Shown piece after piece: positions 1-6,277 of a DNA stretch of 18,035 nucleotides (positions are counted from its first letter, which is position 1; every line of letters starts with the position of its first letter). Origin of the DNA: an uncultured Clostridia bacterium. GTDB lineage: Bacteria; Bacillota; Clostridia; TANB77; CAG-508. The notes under the pieces are model-generated. The model did not search any database and was not told the DNA's origin. It worked only from the letters and a program-made list of their open reading frames with translations. The stretch is from contig CAKOVK010000025.1 in the NCBI GenBank assembly GCA_934121925.1, positions 1 through 18,035 on the forward strand. Direction: 5' to 3'. The position numbers and the translations under genes are program-made.

Positions 1-148
1 CTCTCCTACTCTGCTTATTTTTCAGTATATTAAAATATTAAAAAAGAGCTAATTTCTTAGACCGATGTCAACATCTCGTTTGTATAAACTAATTTGTAAT
101 TCCTTGAGTTATCTAAAATTCAAGTGTATTTTTATTTTTTTAATATGA

Positions 149-391
149 TATAATAAATTAAAGATAAAAATTAGTAAATTTATAAAACCTGGACTTAAAA
201 AGATTGCTTTTATTAAATTTTCCGATAAAATTGAAGTTACAGCATTTAAAAATCCTGATAATAGTGTTATTATAGTATTGTTAAATAGAAATAATTTTAA
301 TATAGAATATAACCTTAAAATAAATGAAAAGATATTCCATGATAATTTAGATGCTCATGCAATTGTAACTTTTCAAATTTCAAATAATTAA
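149..391 (+). pseudogene. C-terminal remnant of a GH30-family glycoside hydrolase (glucosylceramidase type)
   Basis: This open frame of 80 codons follows a TGA at 146-148 and has no start codon or ribosome binding site. Its translation contains SKFIKPGLKKIAF, then KIEVTAFKNPDNSVIIVLLN, and near the end AHAIVTFQI. This is the order and spacing of the last beta-sandwich part of GH30 glucosylceramidases (typically GHFSKFIKPGAKRI, then DKLEVTAFKNPDGSIV, then LPAHSIATL). The catalytic barrel, about 400 residues, is absent. The piece ends 21 bases before the recombinase at 413. It is best read as a decayed gene, or one truncated by a rearrangement. The assignment rests on remembered family motifs. 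The 148 bases before it hold nothing I can name, so 1-412 has no intact gene. Confidence 0.6.
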
Positions 392-412
392 AACTTACAA
401 AGGAGGCAAATA

Positions 413-1393
413 ATGATAGATAGAGAAATGAATCCAGACTTTTTAAATTCATTTTTAGATTATAATATTACAATACTTAATAAATCCCCTAACAGTATAA
501 AAGAATATAATTATGATCTTATGAATTTCTTAAAGTATATAAAAATACATTTTAAATTAACTACTGAAAAAGACTGGACTAAAATTACTATAAATGATAT
601 AAGCCTTAATACAATTAAAAAAATAAAACTAGAAGATGTACATAGCTATATTTCTTATATGGCAACAGAACTTAAAAGTAGCCCTGCTACACGTGCCAGA
701 AAAATTTCTTCTATAAGAATATTTTTTAATTATCTTTGCAATAAAGCAAAACTAATAGATACAAATCCTGCACAAAATTTAGAAACTCCTAAGCTTGGTA
801 AAAGAATACCTAAATATTTGTCATTAGATGAAAGTAAAAAATTACTAGAAGTAACTAATGACACTGAAGCAAGAAACAATGAAAGAGACTATGCAATCAT
901 TACATTATTCTTAAATTGTGGTATGCGTTTATCTGAACTTGTAGATATTGATATACCAGATATAAATTTTAGTGATTGTAAACTAAATGTTGTTGGAAAA
1001 GGAAATAAAGAAAGGACTATTTATTTAAATAATGCTTGCATGACTGCAATTAATAACTATTTAATTTCTAGACCTAAAGAAGGTATTAAATACAATTCGA
1101 AAAACGCTTTATTTTTAAGTGAAAGGCGTGAAAGAATTAGTAATAGAACAGTTCAAACAATTGTAAAAAAAGAACTACAAAAAGCAGGATTAGATGTTAA
1201 CAAATATTCTACACACAAATTAAGACATACAGCAGCTACACTAATGTATCAATATGGTAATGTAGATATACGTGCTTTGCAAGAACTTTTAGGACATGAA
1301 AGTATTTCTACAACAGAAATATATACTCATGTAGATAATAGTCAAGTTAGAAATGCTGTAGAAAATAATCCTTTAGCTAATTTTAAAAATTAA
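413..1393 (+). CDS. xerC: XerC-like tyrosine recombinase
   Basis: This 326-aa protein is a tyrosine-family site-specific recombinase of the XerC/XerD type. Such proteins resolve chromosome dimers, or act as integrases. An N-terminal SAM-like core-binding domain covers about residues 8-115 and the catalytic domain about 130-315. The full catalytic set is visible: R172 (in GMRLSEL), K196 (in VVGKGNKER), H268 and R271 (in THKLRHTAATLM), H295 (in LLGHES) and the nucleophile Y304 (in TEIYTHVD). An AAAGGAGG ribosome binding site at 399-406 fixes the ATG at 413. The protein is about 25 residues longer than typical XerC because of an insert in the core-binding domain. A second Xer-like gene lies at 6276-7157. 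The pairing suggests XerC and XerD, but this copy could instead be a stranded integrase, since it stands alone beside a gene remnant. Confidence 0.85.
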   Translation: MIDREMNPDFLNSFLDYNITILNKSPNSIKEYNYDLMNFLKYIKIHFKLTTEKDWTKITINDISLNTIKKIKLEDVHSYISYMATELKSSPATRARKISSIRIFFNYLCNKAKLIDTNPAQNLETPKLGKRIPKYLSLDESKKLLEVTNDTEARNNERDYAIITLFLNCGMRLSELVDIDIPDINFSDCKLNVVGKGNKERTIYLNNACMTAINNYLISRPKEGIKYNSKNALFLSERRERISNRTVQTIVKKELQKAGLDVNKYSTHKLRHTAATLMYQYGNVDIRALQELLGHESISTTEIYTHVDNSQVRNAVENNPLANFKN

Positions 1394-1404
1394 TAAAAAT
1401 GAAA

Positions 1405-1426
1405 TGAGGCAGTAAAAACTGCCTCA
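1405..1426. terminator. Bidirectional rho-independent terminator
   Basis: A perfect stem TGAGGCAGT / ACTGCCTCA with an AAAA loop lies between convergent genes, 12 bases after the xerC stop. A run of T follows on both sides; the better one is on the minus strand (ATTTCATTTTTATT). It can end both xerC and the leftward 73-aa gene. Confidence 0.85.
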
Positions 1427-1487
1427 AATTTGTTTATTGCTTAAAAGTCATATATTTATTAATCATTTTAAGCTTGACTTTACTTGG

Positions 1488-1709
1488 TTAAACGTACTGA
1501 ATGGTGTACATTACACTCCATTCACCATTTTGCTCTTTTACATCTCGGATGACTCTTAACAGCGAAGCATCTTTCGGCACCTTTTCCATAATTACTTTTC
1601 TCGACTTTTCGTCAATGCTTTCAAGCAAACTTGAATAGGTTGCCTCTTCCCGAGTTATTGTAAGAAATCCTGTGATCACGTGCACTTCAACATTGTTAGC
1701 TTTAGCCAT
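1488..1709 (-). CDS. Hypothetical 73-aa protein
   Basis: I do not recognise the family. The 73-aa protein is soluble, with no signal peptide, membrane segment or metal-binding cysteines. It begins MAKANNVEVHVITGFLTITR, has a charged helical middle (LLESIDEKSRKVIMEKV), and ends in a likely strand pair (WSVMYTIQYV). The alternating hydrophobic pattern suggests a small alpha/beta fold. A strong ribosome binding site (AAAGGAG, 8 bases upstream) supports the ATG at 1709. Its base composition is noticeably less AT-rich than its neighbours. Codons such as GCT, CTG and CGA are frequent, which may point to high expression or to transfer. It has its own promoter with a palindrome over the expected transcription start. 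Its -35 box begins only three bases after the LysM gene stop, with no terminator between, so it may also be read from the SOS promoter. Confidence 0.75.
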   Translation of the reverse strand: MAKANNVEVHVITGFLTITREEATYSSLLESIDEKSRKVIMEKVPKDASLLRVIRDVKEQNGEWSVMYTIQYV

Positions 1710-1747
1710 GTTGTAGCTCCTTTCATAATGAAAATAAAGTCATTTTT

Positions 1748-1764
1748 TGTCAAACGTGTTGACA
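1748..1764. promoter_or_regulatory. Palindromic operator candidate (fits TGTNA-N7-TNACA)
   Basis: The coding strand reads TGTCAACACGTTTGACA, with 6-base arms and a 5-base centre. It lies just after the -10 box of the 73-aa gene promoter, over the expected start of the transcript, where a bound repressor would block initiation. It fits the GlnR/TnrA nitrogen-regulator pattern TGTNA-N7-TNACA exactly. The pattern is loose, so the choice of regulator is an inference. Confidence 0.45.
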
Positions 1765-1769
1765 TAACT

Positions 1770-1798
1770 ATTATATACTATAAGTTCTAAAAATACAA
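1770..1798 (-). promoter_or_regulatory. Sigma-A type promoter of the 73-aa gene
   Basis: On the minus strand, TTGTAT (1793-1798) and TATAAT (1770-1775) are separated by 17 bases. The expected transcript start is near 1763, inside the palindrome at 1748-1764, giving a leader of about 55 bases before the ATG at 1709. Confidence 0.7.
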
Positions 1799-1801
1799 GT
1801 A

Positions 1802-2098
1802 TTATATAGTCGGTATTTTTAATTTTTGATTAATTGCTAAATTACTGGTGCTAAGATTGTTTTCTTTTATAATATCATTTATTATATACCTAACGTCTTT
1901 ATTTTTATAATATCCATTTAAGTTTGATTCTGAGCTTGCAATATTCCATAAAGTATCACCGCTAGAAACACATATTGTTTTATATTGTTTCTCACCATGT
2001 GAATATATAGATTTTGAAATTACTAAAGATAATCCTATAATTACTAATAAAATTATTATTATACTTCTTATAAATTTTTTTAAATTAACTATTTTCAT
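1802..2098 (-). CDS. YneA-like LysM membrane protein, probable SOS division inhibitor
   Basis: This 98-aa protein has a short basic N-terminus (MKIVNLKKF), one membrane segment at about residues 12-30, and a LysM domain from about residue 43 to the end. The LysM start is VSSGDTLWNIASSESN and the end is NQKLKIP. This is the architecture of Bacillus subtilis YneA, the SOS-induced protein that delays cell division while DNA is repaired. A longer frame opens at 2131, but GGAGGG at 2104-2109 sits correctly before the ATG at 2098, and the longer start would lie inside a LexA box. The promoter carries two LexA-like sites. In Bacillus, yneA is divergent from lexA. Here the divergent gene is guaA, so lexA must be elsewhere. 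The division-inhibitor role is inferred from architecture and regulation, not from close sequence identity. Confidence 0.8.
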   Translation of the reverse strand: MKIVNLKKFIRSIIIILLVIIGLSLVISKSIYSHGEKQYKTICVSSGDTLWNIASSESNLNGYYKNKDVRYIINDIIKENNLSTSNLAINQKLKIPTI

Positions 2099-2124
2099 AT
2101 TTTTCCCTCCATTTATATTAATTG

Positions 2125-2138
2125 CGAACATTTATTTG
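2125..2138. promoter_or_regulatory. LexA (SOS) box, downstream site
   Basis: CGAACATTTATTTG differs at two of 14 positions from CGAACATATGTTTG, the Gram-positive LexA box. It lies just after the expected transcript start of the LysM gene, in its leader. Confidence 0.65.
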
Positions 2139-2151
2139 TTAATGTATTTTT

Positions 2152-2180
2152 ATTATAAACATATGTTCGTATATTGTCAA
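2152..2180 (-). promoter_or_regulatory. Consensus sigma-A promoter of the LysM gene
   Basis: On the minus strand, TTGACA (2175-2180) and TATAAT (2152-2157) are both perfect and separated by exactly 17 bases. The transcript should start near 2145. A promoter this strong next to a LexA box fits a gene that is tightly repressed and strongly induced on DNA damage. Confidence 0.85.
2156..2169. promoter_or_regulatory. LexA (SOS) box, promoter site
   Basis: The minus strand reads CGAACATATGTTTA, a near-perfect palindrome matching the LexA consensus CGAAC-N4-GTTYG at all but the last position. It fills the spacer of the LysM promoter and touches the -10 box, so LexA binding would exclude RNA polymerase. 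Confidence 0.8.
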
Positions 2181-2268
2181 TAGTTTTTTGGAAAAATAAT
2201 AATTAAATTTTAATTCAAATTTAATGTGCCTTTTTGTATAAAATTAATTAAATTGAAATTTGTCTATA

Positions 2269-2297
2269 TTGCTTTAATTGTCTCATTATGATAAAAT
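2269..2297 (+). promoter_or_regulatory. Promoter of guaA
   Basis: TTGCTT (2269-2274) and TAAAAT (2292-2297) are separated by 17 bases, giving a leader of about 25 bases before the AAAGGAG ribosome binding site at 2317-2323. The leader is too short for a purine riboswitch or another attenuator. Confidence 0.5.
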
Positions 2298-2330
2298 ATA
2301 AAATATGTTTATTAAAAAAGGAGAATTAAT

Positions 2331-3869
2331 ATGAAGAGCAAAGAAACTATTGTTATTTTAGACTTTTATAGTCAATTCAATCAATTAATAGCAAGACGTG
2401 TTAGGGAGTGTAATGTTTATTCAGAAGTATTACCATACGACACTCCTATTGAAAAAATAAAGGAAATCAATCCCAAAGGTATAATCTTTACTGGTGGACC
2501 TGCAAGTGTTTACGAAGAAGATTCGCCTGCATGTGATAAAGAAATATTTAATCTTGGTATTCCAATTTTGGGAATTTGCTATGGAATGCAATTTATGAGT
2601 CACAATTTAGGTGGTAAAGTCGAAAGAGGAACTAAAAAAGAATATGGAGAAATTGAAGTTAACTTAGACAACTCTTCCCCACTTTTTGAAGGCTTTGACA
2701 ACAAAAATATTTGCTTGATGAGCCATACAGATTTAGTAAAAGAAGTTCCTACAGGATTTAAAGTTATTGCAACTACAGATAATTGCCCTACTGCAGCAAT
2801 TGAAAATAAAGACTTGAATTTTTATGGAATTCAATTTCACGCTGAAGTAAATAATACTGTAAATGGGGTAAAAATAATTAGAAATTTCTTATATAATATT
2901 TGTAAATGCTCTGGAGATTGGGTTATGTCTTCTTTTGTAGAAGAATCTATTAAATCTCTAAGAGAAAAAATCGGAGATAAAAAAGTATTACTTGCTCTAT
3001 CTGGTGGAGTTGACTCTTCTGTTGCAGCAGTCCTATTGCATAAAGCTATTGGAAAACAACTTACATGTATATTTGTTGATCATGGTCTACTTCGTAAAAA
3101 TGAAGGTGATGAAGTTGAACAAATATTCAGAAATCAATTTGATATAAATCTTATTAGAGTAAATGCTGAAGAAAGATTTTTATCTAAACTTGCTGGAGTT
3201 TCTGAACCTGAAAAGAAAAGAAAAATAATAGGTGAAGAATTTATAAGAGTTTTTGAAGAAGAAGCAAAAAAAATTGGTAAGGTAGACTTTTTAGTTCAAG
3301 GTACTATCTATCCTGATGTTATAGAGAGTGGTAAAGGAAAAGCTGCTGTTATAAAAAGTCATCACAATGTTGGCGGGCTTCCAGACTATGTTGATTTTAA
3401 AGAGATTATAGAGCCATTAAGAGACTTATTTAAAGACGAAGTTAGAAAAACCGGCTTAGAACTTGGAATACCAGAAAAACTAGTATTTAGACAACCATTC
3501 CCTGGCCCTGGACTTGCAATTAGAATTATTGGAGATATAACAAAAGAAAAACTAGAAATCTTAAAAGACGCAGACTATATTTTTAGAGAAGAAGTTGCAA
3601 ATGCTGGATTAGATAAAGAATTAAGTCAATACTTTGCAGTTCTAACAAACTTAAAATCTGTTGGAGTTATGGGAGACTATAGAACATATGATTATACTTT
3701 AGCTTTAAGAAGTGTTTGCACAACAGACTTTATGACAGCTACTTGGAGTAGAATCCCATATGATATATTAGAAAAAGTATCTTCTAGAATTGTAAATGAG
3801 GTAAAACATATAAATAGAGTTGTATATGATATAACATCTAAACCACCTGCAACAATTGAATGGGAATAA
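2331..3869 (+). CDS. guaA: GMP synthase (glutamine-hydrolysing)
   Basis: This cytoplasmic enzyme converts XMP to GMP using ATP and glutamine, the last step of guanine nucleotide synthesis. The 512-aa length is normal. The N-terminal class-I glutamine amidotransferase domain (about 6-195) has the catalytic triad C83 (GICYGMQ), H170 and E172 (QFHAEV). The ATP-pyrophosphatase domain starts near residue 200 with the P-loop SGGVDSS (225-231). The C-terminal dimerisation domain contains RQPFPGPGLAIRI and ends in the usual KPPATIEWE. Two changes at normally invariant places are visible: DFGSQ is DFYSQ at 11-15, and QFHPEV is QFHAEV. Neither removes a catalytic residue. AAAGGAG lies 7 bases before the ATG. 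guaB, the preceding enzyme, is encoded nearby on the opposite strand. Confidence 0.97.
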   Translation: MKSKETIVILDFYSQFNQLIARRVRECNVYSEVLPYDTPIEKIKEINPKGIIFTGGPASVYEEDSPACDKEIFNLGIPILGICYGMQFMSHNLGGKVERGTKKEYGEIEVNLDNSSPLFEGFDNKNICLMSHTDLVKEVPTGFKVIATTDNCPTAAIENKDLNFYGIQFHAEVNNTVNGVKIIRNFLYNICKCSGDWVMSSFVEESIKSLREKIGDKKVLLALSGGVDSSVAAVLLHKAIGKQLTCIFVDHGLLRKNEGDEVEQIFRNQFDINLIRVNAEERFLSKLAGVSEPEKKRKIIGEEFIRVFEEEAKKIGKVDFLVQGTIYPDVIESGKGKAAVIKSHHNVGGLPDYVDFKEIIEPLRDLFKDEVRKTGLELGIPEKLVFRQPFPGPGLAIRIIGDITKEKLEILKDADYIFREEVANAGLDKELSQYFAVLTNLKSVGVMGDYRTYDYTLALRSVCTTDFMTATWSRIPYDILEKVSSRIVNEVKHINRVVYDITSKPPATIEWE

Positions 3870-3870
3870 A

Positions 3871-3902
3871 GAAAAGAGTGACTATTTCTAGTCACCCTTT
3901 TC
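3871..3902. terminator. Bidirectional terminator between guaA and the 41-aa gene
   Basis: The stem GAAAAG-A-GTGACT pairs with AGTCAC-C-CTTTTC (one A/C mismatch), with loop ATTTCT and T-rich flanks on both sides. It starts one base after the guaA stop and also lies just beyond the stop of the leftward microprotein gene. Confidence 0.85.
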
Positions 3903-3921
3903 TTTATTCTTTATCCTTTAT

Positions 3922-4047
3922 TTAATTGTTTCTCCAAAAGAACCAATCTTCCGGATGCCGAAATATGCTTATTATTGCAAAGCTCAAACCGATGAATAAC
4001 GCGGCATATATAATAGAGCTCAAAATAAGCTTAAGCTCGAATGGCAT
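3922..4047 (-). CDS. Small membrane protein, 41 aa, unknown
   Basis: This short gene lies in the guaA-guaB gap. The translation starts MPFELKLILSS, runs through one hydrophobic segment at about residues 7-28 (IIYAALFIGLSFAIISI), and ends RHPEDWFFWRNN. That makes a single-pass protein with an aromatic, charged tail of about 13 residues. A GGGAGG ribosome binding site lies 8 bases before the ATG at 4047. Promoter-like TATAAT boxes lie about 45-55 bases upstream, and terminators flank it on both sides, so it can be its own transcription unit. Its codons (GCC, GCG, CGG, CCG, AGC) are richer in G and C than those of its neighbours, like the 73-aa gene. I do not recognise a family. A small structural membrane protein or a regulatory microprotein are both possible. 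Confidence 0.7.
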   Translation of the reverse strand: MPFELKLILSSIIYAALFIGLSFAIISIFRHPEDWFFWRNN

Positions 4048-4090
4048 TACAATGCCTCCCTTCTTTATAAGTTTTCCTAACTGGGTTTAC

Positions 4091-4119
4091 ATTATACATT
4101 ATAGCACAATTTCAAAACA
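4091..4119 (-). promoter_or_regulatory. Probable promoter of the 41-aa gene
   Basis: Two overlapping-phase TATAAT boxes occur on the minus strand (4098-4103 and 4091-4096), in the short gap between the guaB terminator and the microprotein. The -35 is uncertain: a TTGTTT-like sequence about 18 bases upstream of the second box lies in the T-tract of the guaB terminator. Confidence 0.4.
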
Positions 4120-4124
4120 AAAGA

Positions 4125-4146
4125 AAGTAGCTATTTCTAGCTACTT
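4125..4146 (-). terminator. guaB terminator
   Basis: An 8-bp stem AAGTAGCT / AGCTACTT with a 6-base loop is followed on the minus strand by TTCTTTTGTTTTG. It lies 16 bases after the guaB stop. Its loop and inner bases (CTATTTCTAG on the + strand) are the same as in the guaA terminator. Confidence 0.8.
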
Positions 4147-4161
4147 CTTATTATCCATATT

Positions 4162-5676
4162 TTATGATTTATAAGAATGATCTATTTCTTTTAGTGTTAC
4201 ATCATGTGCTCCACCTTCTGAAATACTAACTTCTGAAACCATTGTTAATCTTGCTTTTTCATGTAGTTCCGCAATTGTTATTGCTCCACAATTGCACATT
4301 GTTGATTTTATTTTTGCAACTGTTATTTCTAGATTATCTTTTAGAGTACCTGCATATGGTATATATGAATCTACACCTTCTTCAAAAGCAAGTTTATTTT
4401 TAGCTTCTCCTCCTAAATCATATCTTTGCCAATTCCTTGCTCTATTTGATCCTTCTCCCCAATATTCTTTTACATAGTTATTTCCTAATTTTACAATTCT
4501 TGTTGGACTTTCATCAAATCTTGCAAAATATCTTCCCATCATTACATAATCTGCCCCCATTGCTAAAGCAAGAGTAATATGATGGTCATATACTATTCCA
4601 CCATCAGAACATACTGGAATATATATACCTGTTTCTTCAAAATATTTGTTTCTTTCATCTACAACTTCCATTAAGGCACTTGCTTGTCCACGACCAATTC
4701 CTTTTGTTTCACGAGTTATACAAATTGATCCTCCGCCTACTCCGACTTTTATAAAGTCAGCACCAGCATCTGCTAAATATCTAAATCCTTCTCTATCTAC
4801 AACATTTCCTGCACCTATTTTTAGGTCATCTCCATATTTTTCTCTTACAAAATCTATTGTATTTTTTTGCCATACTGAATATCCATCAGAAGAATCCATA
4901 CAAATTATATCGACACCAGCTTCTACTAATGCAGGAATCCTTTCTTCGTAATCTCTAGTATTTATACCCGCTCCAACAATATATCTTTTATTTTCATCTA
5001 GTAAAGAATTTGGATTGTTTTTTCTATCTTCATAATCTTTTCTAAATACTAAATATTTTAAATTTCCTTCTTCTGTTAGTATTGGCAAACAATTTATTTT
5101 TTTATCCCATATTATATCATTTGCTTCTGATAATGTTATTCCTTTTTTTGCCCATATAACATCATCTTTTTTTGTCATAAAATTATCTATTGGTTCATCT
5201 TGGTTATCTCTTGATAGTCTATAATCTTTGTTTGTTACAATTCCTAAAAATTTTCCAGATGCTGTTCCATCGTCTGTTATAATAACAGTTGAATGTCCTG
5301 TTCTTTCTACTAACTCTAGAACTTCTTTCAAAGTAGTCCCTGATTTTACGTTTGAATCGCTAATTACAAAACCTGCTTTGTGTTTTTTTACATGATAAAC
5401 CATTTCTGCTTGTGATTCTATCGATTGAGAACCATATATAAAAGCAAGTCCACCTTCACGAGCTAATGCAATTCCCATTTTTTCTCCTGATACAGATTGC
5501 ATTATTGCAGACACCATAGGTACATTTGCATAAAATTTAGCTTCTTCACCTTTTCTAAACTTTACTAAAGGTGTACGCAAAGATACATTTGCTGGAATAC
5601 ATCTTTCATCTGTTAAATTTGGTAATAATAAAAATTCATTAAAAGTTCTTGATATGTCTGGTAATATTTTTAACAT
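4162..5676 (-). CDS. guaB: IMP dehydrogenase, Tritrichomonas foetus subtype
   Basis: This enzyme oxidises IMP to XMP with NAD+, the committed step to guanine nucleotides. It is a 504-aa TIM barrel with a CBS-domain pair inserted at about residues 95-215. The catalytic loop is GVGGGSICITRETKGIGRGQ with the nucleophile C319. The phosphate-binding SDGGIVYDHH is at 357-366, and the mobile flap holds the R418-Y419 dyad (NWQRYDLGG). The late motif STMCNCGA and the ending GGAHDV are also present. Both C319 and R418/Y419 carry the numbering of the T. foetus enzyme, whose sequence is unusually close to certain bacterial IMPDHs. Common bacterial GuaB instead has GPGSICTTR at the loop. AAGGAGG lies upstream of the ATG at 5676. 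The unknown 133-aa gene ends 12 bases upstream and is probably co-transcribed. Confidence 0.96.
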   Translation of the reverse strand: MLKILPDISRTFNEFLLLPNLTDERCIPANVSLRTPLVKFRKGEEAKFYANVPMVSAIMQSVSGEKMGIALAREGGLAFIYGSQSIESQAEMVYHVKKHKAGFVISDSNVKSGTTLKEVLELVERTGHSTVIITDDGTASGKFLGIVTNKDYRLSRDNQDEPIDNFMTKKDDVIWAKKGITLSEANDIIWDKKINCLPILTEEGNLKYLVFRKDYEDRKNNPNSLLDENKRYIVGAGINTRDYEERIPALVEAGVDIICMDSSDGYSVWQKNTIDFVREKYGDDLKIGAGNVVDREGFRYLADAGADFIKVGVGGGSICITRETKGIGRGQASALMEVVDERNKYFEETGIYIPVCSDGGIVYDHHITLALAMGADYVMMGRYFARFDESPTRIVKLGNNYVKEYWGEGSNRARNWQRYDLGGEAKNKLAFEEGVDSYIPYAGTLKDNLEITVAKIKSTMCNCGAITIAELHEKARLTMVSEVSISEGGAHDVTLKEIDHSYKS

Positions 5677-5688
5677 TTAAAATCCTCC

Positions 5689-6090
5689 TTATCTTTCTTC
5701 TCTATTAATTTTATCTGTCTTTTTACTTTTATCTTCATAGAAATATAATGTGTATTCTACTTTACCATCTTGACTTAGTGGAAGGACTACTTTACTAGTC
5801 ATTCTATATTCAGTAAAATTCAATTTTATCTCTGGTAATCCATACTGGCTAGGATTATTCTTAATTTTCTGTACATAATTTTGAATTACTAGATTGAGCA
5901 TTCTTTTAGTTTTAAGCGCAATTGAATCTATTAAGGCTCTATCTTTTTCTTTTAATTCTGGATGAAGTTTCATAGCTTCTTTTTGAGCATTTTTCCTAAT
6001 TTCTCCTAAATCTATTGTTATAGAAGTAAAATATAATTGTCCCATATAATTATTTTTCAATTTTAACGCCTCTTTATCTATGGAATTCAT
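5689..6090 (-). CDS. Hypothetical protein upstream of guaB
   Basis: I do not recognise this protein (133 aa if the first ATG is used). It has no membrane segment or signal peptide. Residues about 27-80 are predicted helical and charged (IRKNAQKEAMKLHPELKEKD). About 88-120 look like beta strands (EIKLNFTEYRMTSKVVLPL and VEYTLYFYED), and a lysine-rich tail ends KKTDKINREER. The stop lies 12 bases before guaB, in the same direction, so the two are probably one operon. The start is uncertain: there is no clear ribosome binding site before the ATG at 6090 or before the later ATG at 6045 (YMGQLYF). An in-frame stop upstream excludes a longer protein. An imperfect hairpin at 6098-6143 abuts the first ATG. 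Confidence 0.7.
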   Translation of the reverse strand: MNSIDKEALKLKNNYMGQLYFTSITIDLGEIRKNAQKEAMKLHPELKEKDRALIDSIALKTKRMLNLVIQNYVQKIKNNPSQYGLPEIKLNFTEYRMTSKVVLPLSQDGKVEYTLYFYEDKSKKTDKINREER

Positions 6091-6097
6091 TATAAGA

Positions 6098-6143
6098 ACG
6101 ACTGTGTAGACTTAGCATTTGCAATATTTAAGACCTTAGTCGT
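6098..6143 (-). promoter_or_regulatory. Leader hairpin next to the 133-aa gene start
   Basis: ACGACT and AGTCGT form the outer stem, and CTTA/TAAG with a flanking pair form an inner stem. The hairpin ends 7 bases before the putative ATG at 6090, where a ribosome binding site should lie. It could be a translational control element for the 133-aa gene and guaB. It matches no riboswitch class I know. Confidence 0.3.
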
Positions 6144-6215
6144 CCTTTGTTTGTTCTCACCCAATTTAAGCTTTCAACTAAAATAAGAAAATCTCAAAGG
6201 GCTAGCGATTGTAAC

Positions 6216-6258
6216 TTTTTATATAATAGAAAAAGTATACTTTCCTATTATATAAAAA
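6216..6258. repeat. 43-bp inverted repeat
   Basis: TTTTTATATAATAG (6216-6229) is the exact complement of CTATTATATAAAAA (6245-6258), and the centre AAAGTATACTTT is itself a palindrome. Its right end shares the A-run used by the xerD terminator, so the two hairpins exclude each other. It may be an extra transcription barrier, or the core of a small vanished element. Confidence 0.6.
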
Positions 6259-6277
6259 AAGCACAAAGTGCTTTTTT
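6255..6277 (-). terminator. xerD terminator
   Basis: A 10-bp stem (AAAAAAGCAC / GTGCTTTTTT, loop AAA) overlaps the xerD stop codon and is followed on the minus strand by TTTTTTTATA. Confidence 0.8.

Noticed and set aside
1439..1473. Second hairpin GCTTAAAA/TTTTAAGC after the 73-aa gene
   Set aside because: The loop is 19 bases and the stem AT-rich, and a far stronger terminator lies just beyond at 1405-1426.
2170..2330. Purine riboswitch upstream of guaA
   Set aside because: None of the conserved purine-aptamer sequence is present, and the leader after the likely promoter is only about 25 bases.
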